Counted from the first letter of the stretch, positions 27,292-36,904 are shown. The stretch is DNA of 64,000 nucleotides from Mucilaginibacter sp. L196 (GCF_009765905.1 NZ_LMUO01000019.1:1388405-1452404); one strand, 5' to 3'. Program-made: numbers and translations. Notes: a model not told the origin generated them from the sequence alone.

Positions 27292-28164
27292 ATGAGAAAA
27301 ATATTTTCAGCCGCTGTTATATTAACTTGCTTTGCAAATTTAGCCATGGCCCAAAAGCCCGATCTGGCACATGTAGATAAAGTTATCAAAGCAGAGGATA
27401 ACTTTAACAAGTTACTTGCCCGTAAAGGAATTAAAGATGCTTTTTTAGAAGTTGCAGACATAGAAGGAATAGTTTTTAAACCGAACCCGGTTAAAATAAC
27501 CGATTTTTATACCAACATTGATAAGCAACCGGGCACTTTAACCTGGGAGCCTAAATTTGCGCGTATATCAGCCAATGGCGATTTGGCTTTTACAGCAGGC
27601 CCGTACGTTTACCAAAATGGTAAAACTGATGACGATAAAGTATACGGCGATTATGTATCCATATGGCGCGTAGATGAGAACAACAAATTAAAATTGCTGA
27701 TGGATTTGGGTATCCAACACCCGGAACCTGAGCAGGATGCTATTACCGACTTTCAAGAGCCTGATTCATCAAAGCTGGTTGCGCCAAGTAAAGATCCATT
27801 TAACGGCAAAAGCGTAATATTGGCTACCGATAAAATATTTAATCATTCATTATCCATATCAACTTTAGCAAGCTATAAAGAGTTTTTAAGCCCCGAAGGC
27901 CGTTATTATTTCCCGGGCTTTGAACCAATGGTTGGCCAGGACAGGATTATGAAATTTATTGATAACGAAGCCATCTCTATCACAGCTGAAACTACAGATG
28001 CAGGCCGCTCAACCAGTAATGACCTTGCTTATAGCTACGGAACTGCTCGTATAACCAAAGGACAGGTTGTTAGCAACTACAACTATGTTCGTATTTGGGA
28101 AATTGACAAGAATCACAAATGGGATATTTTGCTGGAAGTATTTTCAGCAGTTGAAAACGATTAA
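27292..28164 (+). CDS. secreted protein with two NTF2-like (DUF4440/SnoaL-type) domains
   Basis: 290 aa from the ATG at 27292, which begins a clear signal peptide (RKIFSAAVILTCFANLAMAQ); the ATG at 27253 would add 13 residues in front of it. Two NTF2-like units are seen: about 22-155 (AEDNFNKLLARKG, SANGDLAFTAGPYVY, DYVSIWRVD) and about 175-290 (FEPMVGQDRIMKFI, SNDLAYSYGTARI, NYVRIWEIDKNHKWDILLEV). The fold is used by small enzymes and binding proteins; no catalytic residues can be assigned. Followed by a strong terminator. Confidence 0.75.
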   Translation: MRKIFSAAVILTCFANLAMAQKPDLAHVDKVIKAEDNFNKLLARKGIKDAFLEVADIEGIVFKPNPVKITDFYTNIDKQPGTLTWEPKFARISANGDLAFTAGPYVYQNGKTDDDKVYGDYVSIWRVDENNKLKLLMDLGIQHPEPEQDAITDFQEPDSSKLVAPSKDPFNGKSVILATDKIFNHSLSISTLASYKEFLSPEGRYYFPGFEPMVGQDRIMKFIDNEAISITAETTDAGRSTSNDLAYSYGTARITKGQVVSNYNYVRIWEIDKNHKWDILLEVFSAVEND

Positions 28165-28177
28165 CAACTGTAGAATT

Positions 28178-28223
28178 AAAAAAGAAGAGGGATGATTCTT
28201 GCGAATCATCCCTCTTCTTTTTT
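28178..28223 (+). terminator. intrinsic terminator, 21-bp perfect stem
   Basis: Arms 28178-28198 and 28203-28223 pair perfectly around a 4-base loop; the stem begins with A6 and ends with T6, so it can work in both directions. It ends the NTF2-like gene. Confidence 0.9.
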
Positions 28224-28250
28224 AGGGGCGAAATTTTGCCGTATTGAACC

Positions 28251-28344
28251 TTTGTCATTCTGAGCGCAGCGAAGAATCTTCTAAATCATGCATAGCTCGC
28301 CTTGCAGATCGAAGAAGATTCTTCGCTGCGCTCAGAATGACAAA
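28251..28344. repeat. REP-like palindrome with 32-bp arms, copy 1
   Basis: Arm 28251-28282 (TTTGTCATTCTGAGCGCAGC...) is the exact reverse complement of 28313-28344; the loop is 30 bases. A second copy with equal arm length is at 50407-50485. It sits between the NTF2-like gene and the moxR-like gene, which converge on it. Confidence 0.9.
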
Positions 28345-28359
28345 TAGGAAATATATTTT

Positions 28360-29322
28360 CTAGAACAACCCCTCTATAATATCATCAGTTGATAAGCCAT
28401 CCGCCTCGGCATGATAACTGCGCACAATACGGTGGCGAAGGATGGGTTTGGCAATAGCCCGCACATCTTCAATGTCCGGCGAATATTTACCGTTAAGCAC
28501 AGCGTGGCATTTAGCGCCCAGGATTAAATATTGTGATGCGCGCGGGCCAGCGCCCCAGTTTAGCAAACGTTTTACCTGAGGGGCTGCAAATTCGCCATTG
28601 GGGCGGGTTTTAGCTACCAGCTTAACAGCATACTCCAATACGTTATCCGTAACGGGGATATTTCGCACCAATTGCTGAAAATAAGTGATCTGCTCGGCGT
28701 TTAAGATATGATTAACCTTTGCTTGATTTGAGCTGGTTGTATTTTTAACTACTTGTAGTTCTTCTGCAAATGATGGGTAATCTAACGACACATTAAACAT
28801 AAACCTGTCTAATTGGGCTTCCGGCAAAGGATATGTACCTTCCTGCTCTATTGGGTTTTGGGTTGCCAGTACAAAAAACGGTTTCGAAAGTTGGTGAGTT
28901 ACACCGGCTGCGGTAACGGCCTTTTCCTGCATGGCTTCTAATAAAGCTGCTTGTGTTTTTGGTGGTGTACGGTTAATCTCATCAGCCAGTATAATATTGG
29001 AAAAAACCGGACCGGGTATAAATTTAAAATTCCTGTCCTCTCCCAAAATCTCTGAGCCAATAATATCTGATGGCATCAAATCCGGTGTGAACTGTATTCT
29101 TTTAAAATCCAGATCGAGTACTTGAGCAACGGTTTGTACCAGCAAGGTTTTAGCCAAACCGGGTACACCAACCAATAAGCAATGCCCATTACTGAAGATG
29201 GAAATCAGGACGAATTTAACCACTTCGTCCTGGCCGATAATAACTTTACCTATCTCGGCGCGCAATTGCTTGTAGGCCTTGTTTAAAGCGTCGGCGGCTT
29301 CAACATCCGATGGGTATTGCAT
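28360..29322 (-). CDS. MoxR-family AAA+ ATPase
   Basis: 320 aa. Walker A GVPGLAKT, Walker B with the MoxR signature ILADEINRTPPKTQAALLEAMQE, sensor-1 Asn in VLATQNPIEQEGTYPLPEAQLDRF, and the C-terminal AAA lid. MoxR proteins act as chaperones that help assemble or activate partner proteins, often with von Willebrand A domain proteins, but none is encoded here. It starts 5 bp after the SurA-like gene and probably shares its transcript, which hints at a link to envelope protein maturation. Confidence 0.93.
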   Translation of the reverse strand: MQYPSDVEAADALNKAYKQLRAEIGKVIIGQDEVVKFVLISIFSNGHCLLVGVPGLAKTLLVQTVAQVLDLDFKRIQFTPDLMPSDIIGSEILGEDRNFKFIPGPVFSNIILADEINRTPPKTQAALLEAMQEKAVTAAGVTHQLSKPFFVLATQNPIEQEGTYPLPEAQLDRFMFNVSLDYPSFAEELQVVKNTTSSNQAKVNHILNAEQITYFQQLVRNIPVTDNVLEYAVKLVAKTRPNGEFAAPQVKRLLNWGAGPRASQYLILGAKCHAVLNGKYSPDIEDVRAIAKPILRHRIVRSYHAEADGLSTDDIIEGLF

Positions 29323-29327
29323 AGATA

Positions 29328-30743
29328 TTATTTAGTGGCGTTAGCTTGTACCGGTGCTGGTGGAGTAGCCCAACCTTTTAAATCAGAGCAAGTATTAAAT
29401 TCCGGATCGATCTTGATATAAGTTTCTTTCCTTCTTTTTTCAAACCACTGGCTTACCGTGCGATTGGTTTTATCATTTAAGGCAGCCGCCTGTAGCTTAG
29501 GATAATCCTGGCCTAAATTAGCCTTATGCGCATCGGTAACTGATTTTAGATATAAAATTTTGTAGGTTTTCTTGCCTGCGTTATCTGTAAACAATTGTGG
29601 TTTTGAATAACCACCAACTTTCATAGTATCAATAACCAATGCGATTTGTGGGTCGAGTTTATCACTTGGAATAATGGTACTTCTGTTTTGTACATCCTCA
29701 GCATTCAGCAACATACCACCATTAAATTTGGTTTCCTTGTCATCCGAATAAAAGGCAGCAGCACTTGAAAAGTTTATTTTATTGTTTGTCATTAAATCAT
29801 TGTAAACACTATCGGCTTTGGCCTTTGCCCGGTTTAGGCTGGCTTGTGTAATGGCCGGGATAATTAAGATATGCCTAACATGTACTTGCTCTCCGCGGCG
29901 TTCAATAACTTGTAAAAAGTGAAAACCGAAGTCAGTTTCAAATACTGGCGAAATCTCACCCGCTTTTAGTTTAAACGCCCATCCGGCAAAGTCCTTAACG
30001 TACGAGTTACGATCAGCAAAACCTAAATCACCACCATCGGGCGCTGAACCCGGATCCTGCGAATATAAACGCGCCAGCGTGCCAAAATCTTCACCAGCTT
30101 TTACACGTGTGCGTAAGTCCTCGGCCTTTTGTCGGTAAAAAGATTTTTCATCTTTGTTCAATTTTGGCTGAAAAACGATTACGCCAACTTCAACCTCTTT
30201 ATTGTATGTAGGCAAACTGTCTGTGGGTATTTTTTTGTAATAGTTTTCAACGTCCTGAGGGGTAACGTTTAACTTTTCAGTTATTTTGGCCCTCATTTTA
30301 TCGGCAACCAATGCTTCTTTAATATCCGGGCGAATCTCATCCTTATATTGGATAACTGAACGGCCCAGGAATTGCTCAAGCCTGTCCTGGCCACCGGCTC
30401 TTTGGGTCATGGTACGCATACGGCGGTCAACTTCATTATCAACCTCATCATCCTTAACCTCAATACTATCAATTATGGCTTGTTGCGCTAATATTTTTTG
30501 TGCTAATAGTCCGTGTAATATCTGGCATTTGATATCCTGATTAGGGGCACCGCCCTGCGCCAGGTAATTGGCGTATGATAATTCAATATCAGATTGTAAA
30601 ATAATATTATTGCCTACAACCGCGGCTATTTTATCAAGTGTGTGCTTTGGAGCACTTGCCATTGCCAGGCTGTCTTTATTTTGTGCGCTGGCTATTGATA
30701 CTGATAAACATATCCCCAGAATGGCTAACCCAATTTTTCTCAT
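29328..30743 (-). CDS. periplasmic SurA-like peptidyl-prolyl isomerase
   Basis: 471 aa. Signal peptide at 1-20 (cleavage ASA-Q), a SurA-type N-terminal helical chaperone region (LDKIAAVVGNNIILQSDIELSY), then two parvulin domains: the first with FGTLARLYSQDPGSAPDGGDLGF and FGFHFLQV, the second with VRHILII and FNGGML. It likely folds outer-membrane proteins in the periplasm. The second domain is more diverged and may be non-catalytic. First gene of a pair with moxR. Confidence 0.9.
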   Translation of the reverse strand: MRKIGLAILGICLSVSIASAQNKDSLAMASAPKHTLDKIAAVVGNNIILQSDIELSYANYLAQGGAPNQDIKCQILHGLLAQKILAQQAIIDSIEVKDDEVDNEVDRRMRTMTQRAGGQDRLEQFLGRSVIQYKDEIRPDIKEALVADKMRAKITEKLNVTPQDVENYYKKIPTDSLPTYNKEVEVGVIVFQPKLNKDEKSFYRQKAEDLRTRVKAGEDFGTLARLYSQDPGSAPDGGDLGFADRNSYVKDFAGWAFKLKAGEISPVFETDFGFHFLQVIERRGEQVHVRHILIIPAITQASLNRAKAKADSVYNDLMTNNKINFSSAAAFYSDDKETKFNGGMLLNAEDVQNRSTIIPSDKLDPQIALVIDTMKVGGYSKPQLFTDNAGKKTYKILYLKSVTDAHKANLGQDYPKLQAAALNDKTNRTVSQWFEKRRKETYIKIDPEFNTCSDLKGWATPPAPVQANATK

Positions 30744-30885
30744 GTATATTTCTGATGCTAAATAGTATGCGGACAGTATCCGCTTAAAAAATCAAATTTC
30801 GGTAAAATTTATTAAAAATAGTGGGTTTAAATTTTAGCCAGCTATAATTATGCGAATATGCTGATAAAGCTTGAAACTGTTTAAC

Positions 30886-30893
30886 TACTTTTG
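30886..30893 (+). promoter_or_regulatory. -7 element TACTTTTG
   Basis: A perfect TAnnTTTG box. Transcription would begin near 30900, downstream of the TTG at 30871 but just before the GTG at 30910, which supports the GTG as the start of the next gene. No good -33 element at standard spacing. Confidence 0.35.
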
Positions 30894-30909
30894 GTTAAAA
30901 TTTGTTAAA

Positions 30910-31443
30910 GTGAAAACCGAAAATCCAGCAGCGCTGCATTTTATATTGCAGGATGATATTTTTTTATTAAACCAGGACCGGGAAGCGTATAGCCACACGG
31001 CTTTACCCACGGAACAACCTGTACCACAGGCTGCCCCATTAGTTGCTGTAGAAACGAAACAAGTTGAGTTTAATTATTTAGGCGGCAACAAAAAAAACTT
31101 CCTGATTACGGTTCACTATCCCGGTATTGATTTTATGGCTGATGCGCATTTAACGGCCCTGCAAAACACTCTAAAACGTCTGGGTTTTGAGCTCGATGAT
31201 GTAGCGATCTTAAATATAGCAAATCACATCGAAGTGGATCATGACACTATATCAAGCTTTTTCAACCCTAAAAAAATGCTCTTGATGGGTAAAAGCGCAT
31301 GGCCGAAAAATGTTTCTTCCCTTAAATTGAACGAACAGCAAACACAAGGTAACTGCGCAATGTTATTCAGTTTTAGCTTTGATGAGATGATGGACCGCAA
31401 CGATTATAAAAAAGCTTTTTGGGAGCAAATGAAATTGCTGTAA
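30910..31443 (+). CDS. conserved-looking hypothetical protein
   Basis: 177 aa from the GTG at 30910; a TTG at 30871 would add 13 residues, and no ATG is available early. Soluble, no signal or membrane segment. N-terminal part NPAALHFILQDDIFLLNQDRE, then a Pro/Ala-rich linker of about 25 residues, then an alpha/beta domain (NFLITVHYPGIDFMADAHLTALQNTLKRLGFEL). I recognise no enzyme motif. It lies 43 bp upstream of the rdgB-type gene with a heptad-repeat array between. Confidence 0.65.
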   Translation: MKTENPAALHFILQDDIFLLNQDREAYSHTALPTEQPVPQAAPLVAVETKQVEFNYLGGNKKNFLITVHYPGIDFMADAHLTALQNTLKRLGFELDDVAILNIANHIEVDHDTISSFFNPKKMLLMGKSAWPKNVSSLKLNEQQTQGNCAMLFSFSFDEMMDRNDYKKAFWEQMKLL

Positions 31444-31455
31444 TCGGAGCTTATC

Positions 31456-31483
31456 TTTATTCTTGAATCTTATATCTTGACTC
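31456..31483. repeat. heptad array (reverse orientation)
   Basis: Four 7-bp units, TTTATTC, TTGAATC, TTATATC, TTGACTC, lie between the stop of the hypothetical gene and the start of the rdgB-type gene. They are the complement of the GAnTCAA heptads seen at 25628, 53104 and 63973. Confidence 0.65.
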
Positions 31484-31486
31484 GAT

Positions 31487-32065
31487 ATGCAACAGTTAGT
31501 TTTTGCAACCAATAATACCCACAAGCAGGAAGAAGTAGCCGCCAAAATTGAAGGCAAAATAAAATTATTAACCCTGACCGATATTGGCTGTATTGAAGAT
31601 ATTGACGAAACCGGCAACACATTTCGCGAGAACGCCTCACTAAAGAGCCGGTTTATTTACGATAAATACCACATCAATTGCTTTGGCGATGACAGCGGCC
31701 TTGAAATTGAAGCGCTGAACGGCGAACCGGGCGTATTCTCTGCCCGTTATGCAGGCGAGCATGGCAATCATGCTGCAAATATTGATAAAACACTTGCCGC
31801 TCTAAAAAACATTACTAACCGTAAGGCAAACTTTCGCACGGTTATATCGCTGATATGGAATGGCGACGAGTATTTTTTTGAAGGTGTAGTAAACGGCACC
31901 ATTCGAAACGAGCGCGTCGGAACTGCGGGTTTTGGTTATGATCCCATTTTTCAGCCGGATGGTTATACCAAGACATTTGCAGAGATGAGTTTAGCAGAGA
32001 AAAACAAAATCAGCCACCGCGCTATTGCCATGGCTGATTTACTTGATTTTTTAAAGAAGGTTTAA
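31487..32065 (+). CDS. rdgB: dITP/XTP pyrophosphatase (RdgB/HAM1 family)
   Basis: 192 aa, usual length. Family marks: N-terminal LVFATNNTHKQEEV, GNTFRENASLKS, DDSGLEIEALNGEPGVFSAR, GFGYDPIFQP and the C-terminal SHRAIAM. It hydrolyses deaminated purine triphosphates to monophosphates and keeps them out of DNA. Its stop codon overlaps that of the convergent porin gene (32062-32065). Confidence 0.95.
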   Translation: MQQLVFATNNTHKQEEVAAKIEGKIKLLTLTDIGCIEDIDETGNTFRENASLKSRFIYDKYHINCFGDDSGLEIEALNGEPGVFSARYAGEHGNHAANIDKTLAALKNITNRKANFRTVISLIWNGDEYFFEGVVNGTIRNERVGTAGFGYDPIFQPDGYTKTFAEMSLAEKNKISHRAIAMADLLDFLKKV

Positions 32066-33372
32066 AACTCCACGTGCATCCTTAAGGAAAACACATTTAC
32101 CGGGCCCCTGCTTGCATTATAAGCCGGGTTTAGGATAAACTGGTAATCAGGTGTTATCCACAATTTCTTTTGGTAAGCGTTGATCTTGTAATAAATTTCG
32201 GCTACCATTTCGGGTGCATAATTTAGTTTTCCATCACCAATAATAAATCCATAGCCGCCGTCAGCTAAATAATTGCGGTGTTCTGACGATAAGCCATCAC
32301 CTATAAAAGCTAATCCTATTTCATCATCCGGGCGTTTCCATGATGTGCCTTTTAACTCAGCACCAAAGCTTATTGAGCGGTCGATCTCGGTAAAAAACCA
32401 GGTTTCAGTATGGCCGTCATTCCAGCTTGCCCTGGCAAATACACCAAAATCACTGGTTAGGTACTGATCGGCACTAATACCAAACCCAACTTTGTGCCTG
32501 CCATAAGCCTCGGTTGAATCTACATTTGGTGCTTTCGGATTTTGGGCGATGGCCTGGTCGTAGTTGCCAAATTTTCCATTATTTAAATAACCCAATAACC
32601 GCACGGTACCTTTTTGTCCGCCGATAGTATAACGCCTTTCATACTCAATATTCTGCGTATTTGCGTGCAAAACTTTAGCATCCCAAACCGAACCGTTTGC
32701 CTGTGTTACCACCATTGTAAACGAAAAACGCAGGGTCCAGTCTGGCTGACCTAATTCGGTATATAGTCCTAATACATAACCACGGGTGTTAGCGGCATAG
32801 TCCCAGGCACCGTTATCCATCAATGCCCAGTTCATAAATTGCATGCGTGGGTCGTGACTGAATTGATTGTTATCAAAAAAATCTGCCAAAGCATACTTAC
32901 CGGCGGCTATAGAAAAGTAACGCTTGCTTTTTAAACCGGCTATCTGGTTTTGGTCATCGGTAATGGTGTCTTTTTCTTTCCCCCACTCAAATGTTTGGCG
33001 CAGGTAAAGCCGCGCTATATAAATGGCTGGTTGTGTACTACCAACCCTATAAACTTCGCCGTTTGGAAAAGCCGCGATACCGGTAGTTTTACTTAAGCCG
33101 CTGCCACCGGATATTTCCGGGTTAAAAACAATGTCGGCACCTTTCCATAATCTAGCATCCCCAAATAAGGTGCTGGTTATGGATGTTTGTGTTTCGCCTA
33201 GGGTTGATAAACTATTCAGCCCTGAATAAGAAGCGCTGAATGGTGGTTTGTCCTGCGTAATAGTAGTTTCCTGGAAGTGAAGGCTGTAACGCTGTTGTTT
33301 AACAGTGTCCTGTGCAAGCGCATAGTGTCCTGATAATAATGAGATTATTATAAAGGTTAAATATTTTTTCAT
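32062..33372 (-). CDS. outer-membrane carbohydrate-selective porin (OprB-like)
   Basis: 436 aa. Signal peptide at 1-21 (YALA-Q). The rest is beta-barrel-like, with alternating strands, aromatic residues at strand ends and a C-terminal Phe (MHVEF). Features of the OprB family are seen: HFQETTITQDKP at the start, YIARLYLRQTF, the GKYALADFFDNNQFSHDPR segment and YYKINAYQKKLWITPDYQFILNPAYN. It probably lets sugars or other small solutes diffuse through the outer membrane. It is a single gene with a 177-bp AT-rich upstream stretch. Confidence 0.85.
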   Translation of the reverse strand: MKKYLTFIIISLLSGHYALAQDTVKQQRYSLHFQETTITQDKPPFSASYSGLNSLSTLGETQTSITSTLFGDARLWKGADIVFNPEISGGSGLSKTTGIAAFPNGEVYRVGSTQPAIYIARLYLRQTFEWGKEKDTITDDQNQIAGLKSKRYFSIAAGKYALADFFDNNQFSHDPRMQFMNWALMDNGAWDYAANTRGYVLGLYTELGQPDWTLRFSFTMVVTQANGSVWDAKVLHANTQNIEYERRYTIGGQKGTVRLLGYLNNGKFGNYDQAIAQNPKAPNVDSTEAYGRHKVGFGISADQYLTSDFGVFARASWNDGHTETWFFTEIDRSISFGAELKGTSWKRPDDEIGLAFIGDGLSSEHRNYLADGGYGFIIGDGKLNYAPEMVAEIYYKINAYQKKLWITPDYQFILNPAYNASRGPVNVFSLRMHVEF

Positions 33373-33549
33373 AATGAGTGTTTAAAAGAATAATTAATTT
33401 AAACAAAGCTAACAATTTTTTTAGGCTTGTCTAAATTTATTATTTTTCATAAAAAACTGTGTAAATAAATTTCTTGTTTGTTCTATAATTACAGCCTTAC
33501 AAAAAACAAGCTAAATATTAAGGTTAAAATATTGTGTATGATTTTTAGC

Positions 33550-36255
33550 TTATAGCCACTGGCTGAATTTATTAATGAACCAATTTTTTATCACTTGCGT
33601 TAGCAGGCAATAGCAAAATAAGATACCTATTAACCATGGGAAAAAGCTTAAAGGCAACGCCACCAGCTTAAAGGCCGATGCGATAGGTGAAAATGGCAGC
33701 GCAATACCTATCAGCATAATCAGCGATGTAAGTGCTACTACCGGGGTAGCCGCCCAGCTTTGTATAAATGGTATTTTACGGGTACGTATCATGTGCACAA
33801 TCAGCGTTTGCGATAGTAAGCTCTCCACAAACCAACCGGTTTGAAAGAAATCTGCATGCGCTGTAGAGTTTGCCTTAAATACATACCACAATACCGCAAA
33901 GGTGGCATAATCAAATATGGAACTGATAGGGCCAATATAAATCATGAACTTACTGATACCGCTGGCATCCCATTTACGGGGTTTAATAATATAGTCATCG
34001 TCCATTTTATCCCATGGGATAGAGATCTGCGAAATATCGTACAGTAAATTATTGATCAAAATTTGGATAGGCAGCATCGGTAAAAATGGCAACAGCGCAC
34101 TGGCACCCAGCATACTGAACATATTGCCAAAGTTGCTGCTGGCCGTCATTTTAATGTATTTGATGATGTTACCAAACGTGCGGCGGCCATAAATAACACC
34201 TTTACGCAATACCATCAGGTCTTTCTCCAACAAAATAATATCGGCACTCTCTTTAGCAATATCTACCGCGGTATCAACAGAGATACCTACGTCGGCATCC
34301 CTCAAGGCTGCGGCATCATTAATACCATCGCCCATAAAACCAACGGTATGGCCTTTGGCCTGTAATACTTTTACTACCCTTGATTTTTGTAGCGGACTTA
34401 ACTTAGCCAATATACTGATGTCGTCGATACGGGCGGTAAGCTCCTCATCGCTCATGTTTTCCAGGTCTTTACCCAGCAAAATATTAACAACCGGGATACC
34501 TACATCTTTACAGATTTTTTTAGTAACCACCTCGTTATCGCCGGTTAACACTTTTATGGTAATACCCAACTTGTGCAATGCTTCGATAGACGGTTTTGCA
34601 GATGGTTTTGCCGGGTCAAGGAACCCCACAAAGCCGGTTAATATCATGTTGCTTTCGTCGGCAACGGTGTAGGTAAGCGGCCTTTCATCATATTGCTTAA
34701 TGGCAACCAATAATACCCTTAAACCTTCCTCATTTAATTTACGGGATGTTTTAAGGATGGCGTCCCTAGTTTTTTCATCCATTGGGATGATAGCATCGCT
34801 TTTTATTTGTAGTTGGTTGTCTTCACCCGGATCAAAGGCATGGGTACACAAATCAAGCACTTCTTCAACCGCGCCTTTACAGATCAGCAGGTGCTTATGG
34901 TTTTTTTCTTCGAGGATAACCGACATCCGCCTGCGCTGAAAATCAAACGGGATCTCATCTACTTTTTCAAAAGCTTCGCCTTCTTTAAGGCAGTCATGCA
35001 GTTCCACATGCTCCAGTACCGCCAAATCAAGCAAGTTTTTTAATCCTGTTTGATGATAGCTATTCAGGTAGGCCCATTTCATTACCTCGTTATCTTCGTG
35101 GCCGAAAACATTTAAATGGCGCTCCAGAACAATCTTGTCCATGGTTAATGTACCTGTTTTATCAGTACATAAAATATCCATGGCGCCAATGTTTTGTATA
35201 GCGTTAAGGCGTTTTACCACCACCTTGCGTTTCGACATGTTTACCGCGCCTTTAGCCAGGTTGGCGGTAACAATCATCGGCAACATTTCAGGGGTTAAGC
35301 CAACCGCTATGGATATGCCGAAAAGCAATGCCTGCAACCAATCGTGTTTGGTAAATCCGTTAATTAAAAACACCAACGGAACCATCACCAGCATAAACCT
35401 GATCAGTAACCAGCTTACACTGTTTACACCTTTGTCAAAACTGGTTTCGGCACGTTTACCCACTAATGATTTTGATAGTGAGCCGAAATAAGTTTCGCTG
35501 CCGGTATTTACCACGATGGCATGGGCAGTACCACTTACAACGTTGGTCCCCATAAAGCAAACATTATCCAGATCAAGCGGCGAAATTTTGTCGGCCTTTT
35601 TATTAGCAGCGTCTGTTTTTTCAACAGGCAATGCCTCGCCGGTTAATATAGCCTGGCTCACAAACAAATCCTTCGACTGCATAATACGCACATCCGCAGG
35701 GATCATATCCCCCGCTGAAAGCAAAATAATATCGCCGGGAACCAGTTGTTTAATATCAATTTCTTCTCTGCCGGTTTGCTCGCGTAAAACAGTAGCAGTG
35801 GTTTTAACCATCGACTTTAGCTTTTCAGCCGCCTGGTTACTGCGGAACTCCTGTACAAAACGCAGCATGGCGCTTAGCATCACCATAATAGATATTACAG
35901 CAACCGTGGTATAATCCCTATCGGCAGGCGCCTGTATAATTACGTCGGTAATCAGGGAGATGATAGACAACACTATTAATACACCAATGAAAGGGTTTAA
36001 AAAAGCCTCAAAAAACTGCACATACCATTTGGGTGCTTTTTCATGCGCAACCTCGTTTAAGCCATAAGTGTGAAAACGATCTTTTACCTCCGACGACGAA
36101 AGGCCAAGCTCGTGACTTTTTAGGGTATATAAGAATGTCGCTTTGTCCTGTGCAGCAACTTCTTTAATTTTTAATGCTGATGCGGTGCTGAACTCTGTAG
36201 ATTGATGACCGTTGTTTTTACCTAAAGCGGCTTTTAATTTTTCTCTCTTAAGCAT
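33550..36255 (-). CDS. mgtA: magnesium-importing P-type ATPase
   Basis: 901 aa, family P3B length. Cation-ATPase N-domain (ELGLSSSEVKDRFHTYGLNEVA), actuator with TGEALPVEK (205-213), membrane segment GLTPEMLPMI (320-328), phosphorylation site CTDKTGTLT (Asp365), hinge GDGINDAAALRDADVGISV, and about ten helices. It imports magnesium into the cytoplasm using ATP. Upstream on the same strand is a Fur-family gene, and a 15-bp palindrome overlaps the likely promoter, so metal-responsive repression is plausible. Confidence 0.95.
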   Translation of the reverse strand: MLKREKLKAALGKNNGHQSTEFSTASALKIKEVAAQDKATFLYTLKSHELGLSSSEVKDRFHTYGLNEVAHEKAPKWYVQFFEAFLNPFIGVLIVLSIISLITDVIIQAPADRDYTTVAVISIMVMLSAMLRFVQEFRSNQAAEKLKSMVKTTATVLREQTGREEIDIKQLVPGDIILLSAGDMIPADVRIMQSKDLFVSQAILTGEALPVEKTDAANKKADKISPLDLDNVCFMGTNVVSGTAHAIVVNTGSETYFGSLSKSLVGKRAETSFDKGVNSVSWLLIRFMLVMVPLVFLINGFTKHDWLQALLFGISIAVGLTPEMLPMIVTANLAKGAVNMSKRKVVVKRLNAIQNIGAMDILCTDKTGTLTMDKIVLERHLNVFGHEDNEVMKWAYLNSYHQTGLKNLLDLAVLEHVELHDCLKEGEAFEKVDEIPFDFQRRRMSVILEEKNHKHLLICKGAVEEVLDLCTHAFDPGEDNQLQIKSDAIIPMDEKTRDAILKTSRKLNEEGLRVLLVAIKQYDERPLTYTVADESNMILTGFVGFLDPAKPSAKPSIEALHKLGITIKVLTGDNEVVTKKICKDVGIPVVNILLGKDLENMSDEELTARIDDISILAKLSPLQKSRVVKVLQAKGHTVGFMGDGINDAAALRDADVGISVDTAVDIAKESADIILLEKDLMVLRKGVIYGRRTFGNIIKYIKMTASSNFGNMFSMLGASALLPFLPMLPIQILINNLLYDISQISIPWDKMDDDYIIKPRKWDASGISKFMIYIGPISSIFDYATFAVLWYVFKANSTAHADFFQTGWFVESLLSQTLIVHMIRTRKIPFIQSWAATPVVALTSLIMLIGIALPFSPIASAFKLVALPLSFFPWLIGILFCYCLLTQVIKNWFINKFSQWL

Positions 36256-36381
36256 AGTAATAATAATTACCCGTGGCCGGGCAGCTTAAAAGAGCAGACC
36301 TGGTTAGCGGGAGTTTTGTAATAGATGATATGAGCTTCGACTCGGACCAGTATCCATTTTGTTTGTTTTTTAATATTTCTG

Positions 36382-36417
36382 CGAAGATACGCTTTTTAAT
36401 TGTGCAATGGGATTGCA
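36382..36417 (-). promoter_or_regulatory. operator-like palindrome and promoter of mgtA
   Basis: TGCAATnnnATTGCA occupies 36403-36417, directly after the fur-like stop codon. On the minus strand it overlaps a TTG that lies 15 bp upstream of TATCTTCG (complement of 36382-36389), one mismatch from TAnnTTTG. The 6-3-6 symmetry suits a dimeric regulator such as the adjacent Fur-family protein. Confidence 0.45.
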
Positions 36418-36852
36418 TTATTTTTTACATTGTTTGCAAATGCCTTTTACCACTAAATTCATTTCTATTGATGTAAAATCATCGGGTAATAATACTTCCG
36501 GGATTTTACTGTTTGGAAGGCAAAAAGTTTCTTTACAAACGATGCAATTGAAATGCACATGCAAATCATGGTGCTGCCCTTCATCACAGCCGGGGGCGCA
36601 TATGGCATATTTAGGCGAACCTGTGCCATCATCTATTACATGTATTAATCCCTTTTCAACAAAAGTTTTTAATGTGCGGTATATGGTAATTCTATCGGCA
36701 GGTTGCAGGCTTTTTTCAATATCAGTTAAACTGGCGGCAGCTTTTTGTTTCAATAGCGATTCCAGTACCAAAATGCGCATTGCAGTTGGATTGATTTTTT
36801 TATCTGTCAGCTTTAGTTCGGTGCTTACATTCATAATTAAATCAATTAGCAT
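36418..36852 (-). CDS. Fur-family metal-responsive repressor
   Basis: 144 aa; an internal ATG at 36834 is an alternative start. N-terminal winged helix (NPTAMRILVLESLLKQKAAASLTDIEKSL, ADRITIYRTLKTFVEKGLIHVI), then the metal-binding dimerisation domain with HHDLHVHFNCIVC and a second Cys pair CKQC at the end, giving a four-Cys structural zinc site. Which metal it senses (Fe, Zn, Mn) cannot be read. It lies upstream of mgtA on the same strand. Confidence 0.92.
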   Translation of the reverse strand: MLIDLIMNVSTELKLTDKKINPTAMRILVLESLLKQKAAASLTDIEKSLQPADRITIYRTLKTFVEKGLIHVIDDGTGSPKYAICAPGCDEGQHHDLHVHFNCIVCKETFCLPNSKIPEVLLPDDFTSIEMNLVVKGICKQCKK

Positions 36853-36862
36853 TATTAATTGG

Positions 36863-36870
36863 CAAATTTA
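36863..36870 (-). promoter_or_regulatory. -7 element TAAATTTG for the Fur-family gene
   Basis: Perfect TAnnTTTG on the minus strand, ending 11 bp before the ATG at 36852. The start of transcription would be within a few bases of that ATG. Confidence 0.45.
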
Positions 36871-36904
36871 AGTTTTACAATTTAAACACAGTGTAAAGTT
36901 TTGT

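Noticed and set aside
36256-36417. Magnesium M-box or mgtA-type riboswitch
   Set aside because: The 162-bp leader does not show the known M-box core sequences; only the palindrome and a promoter-like pair are visible.
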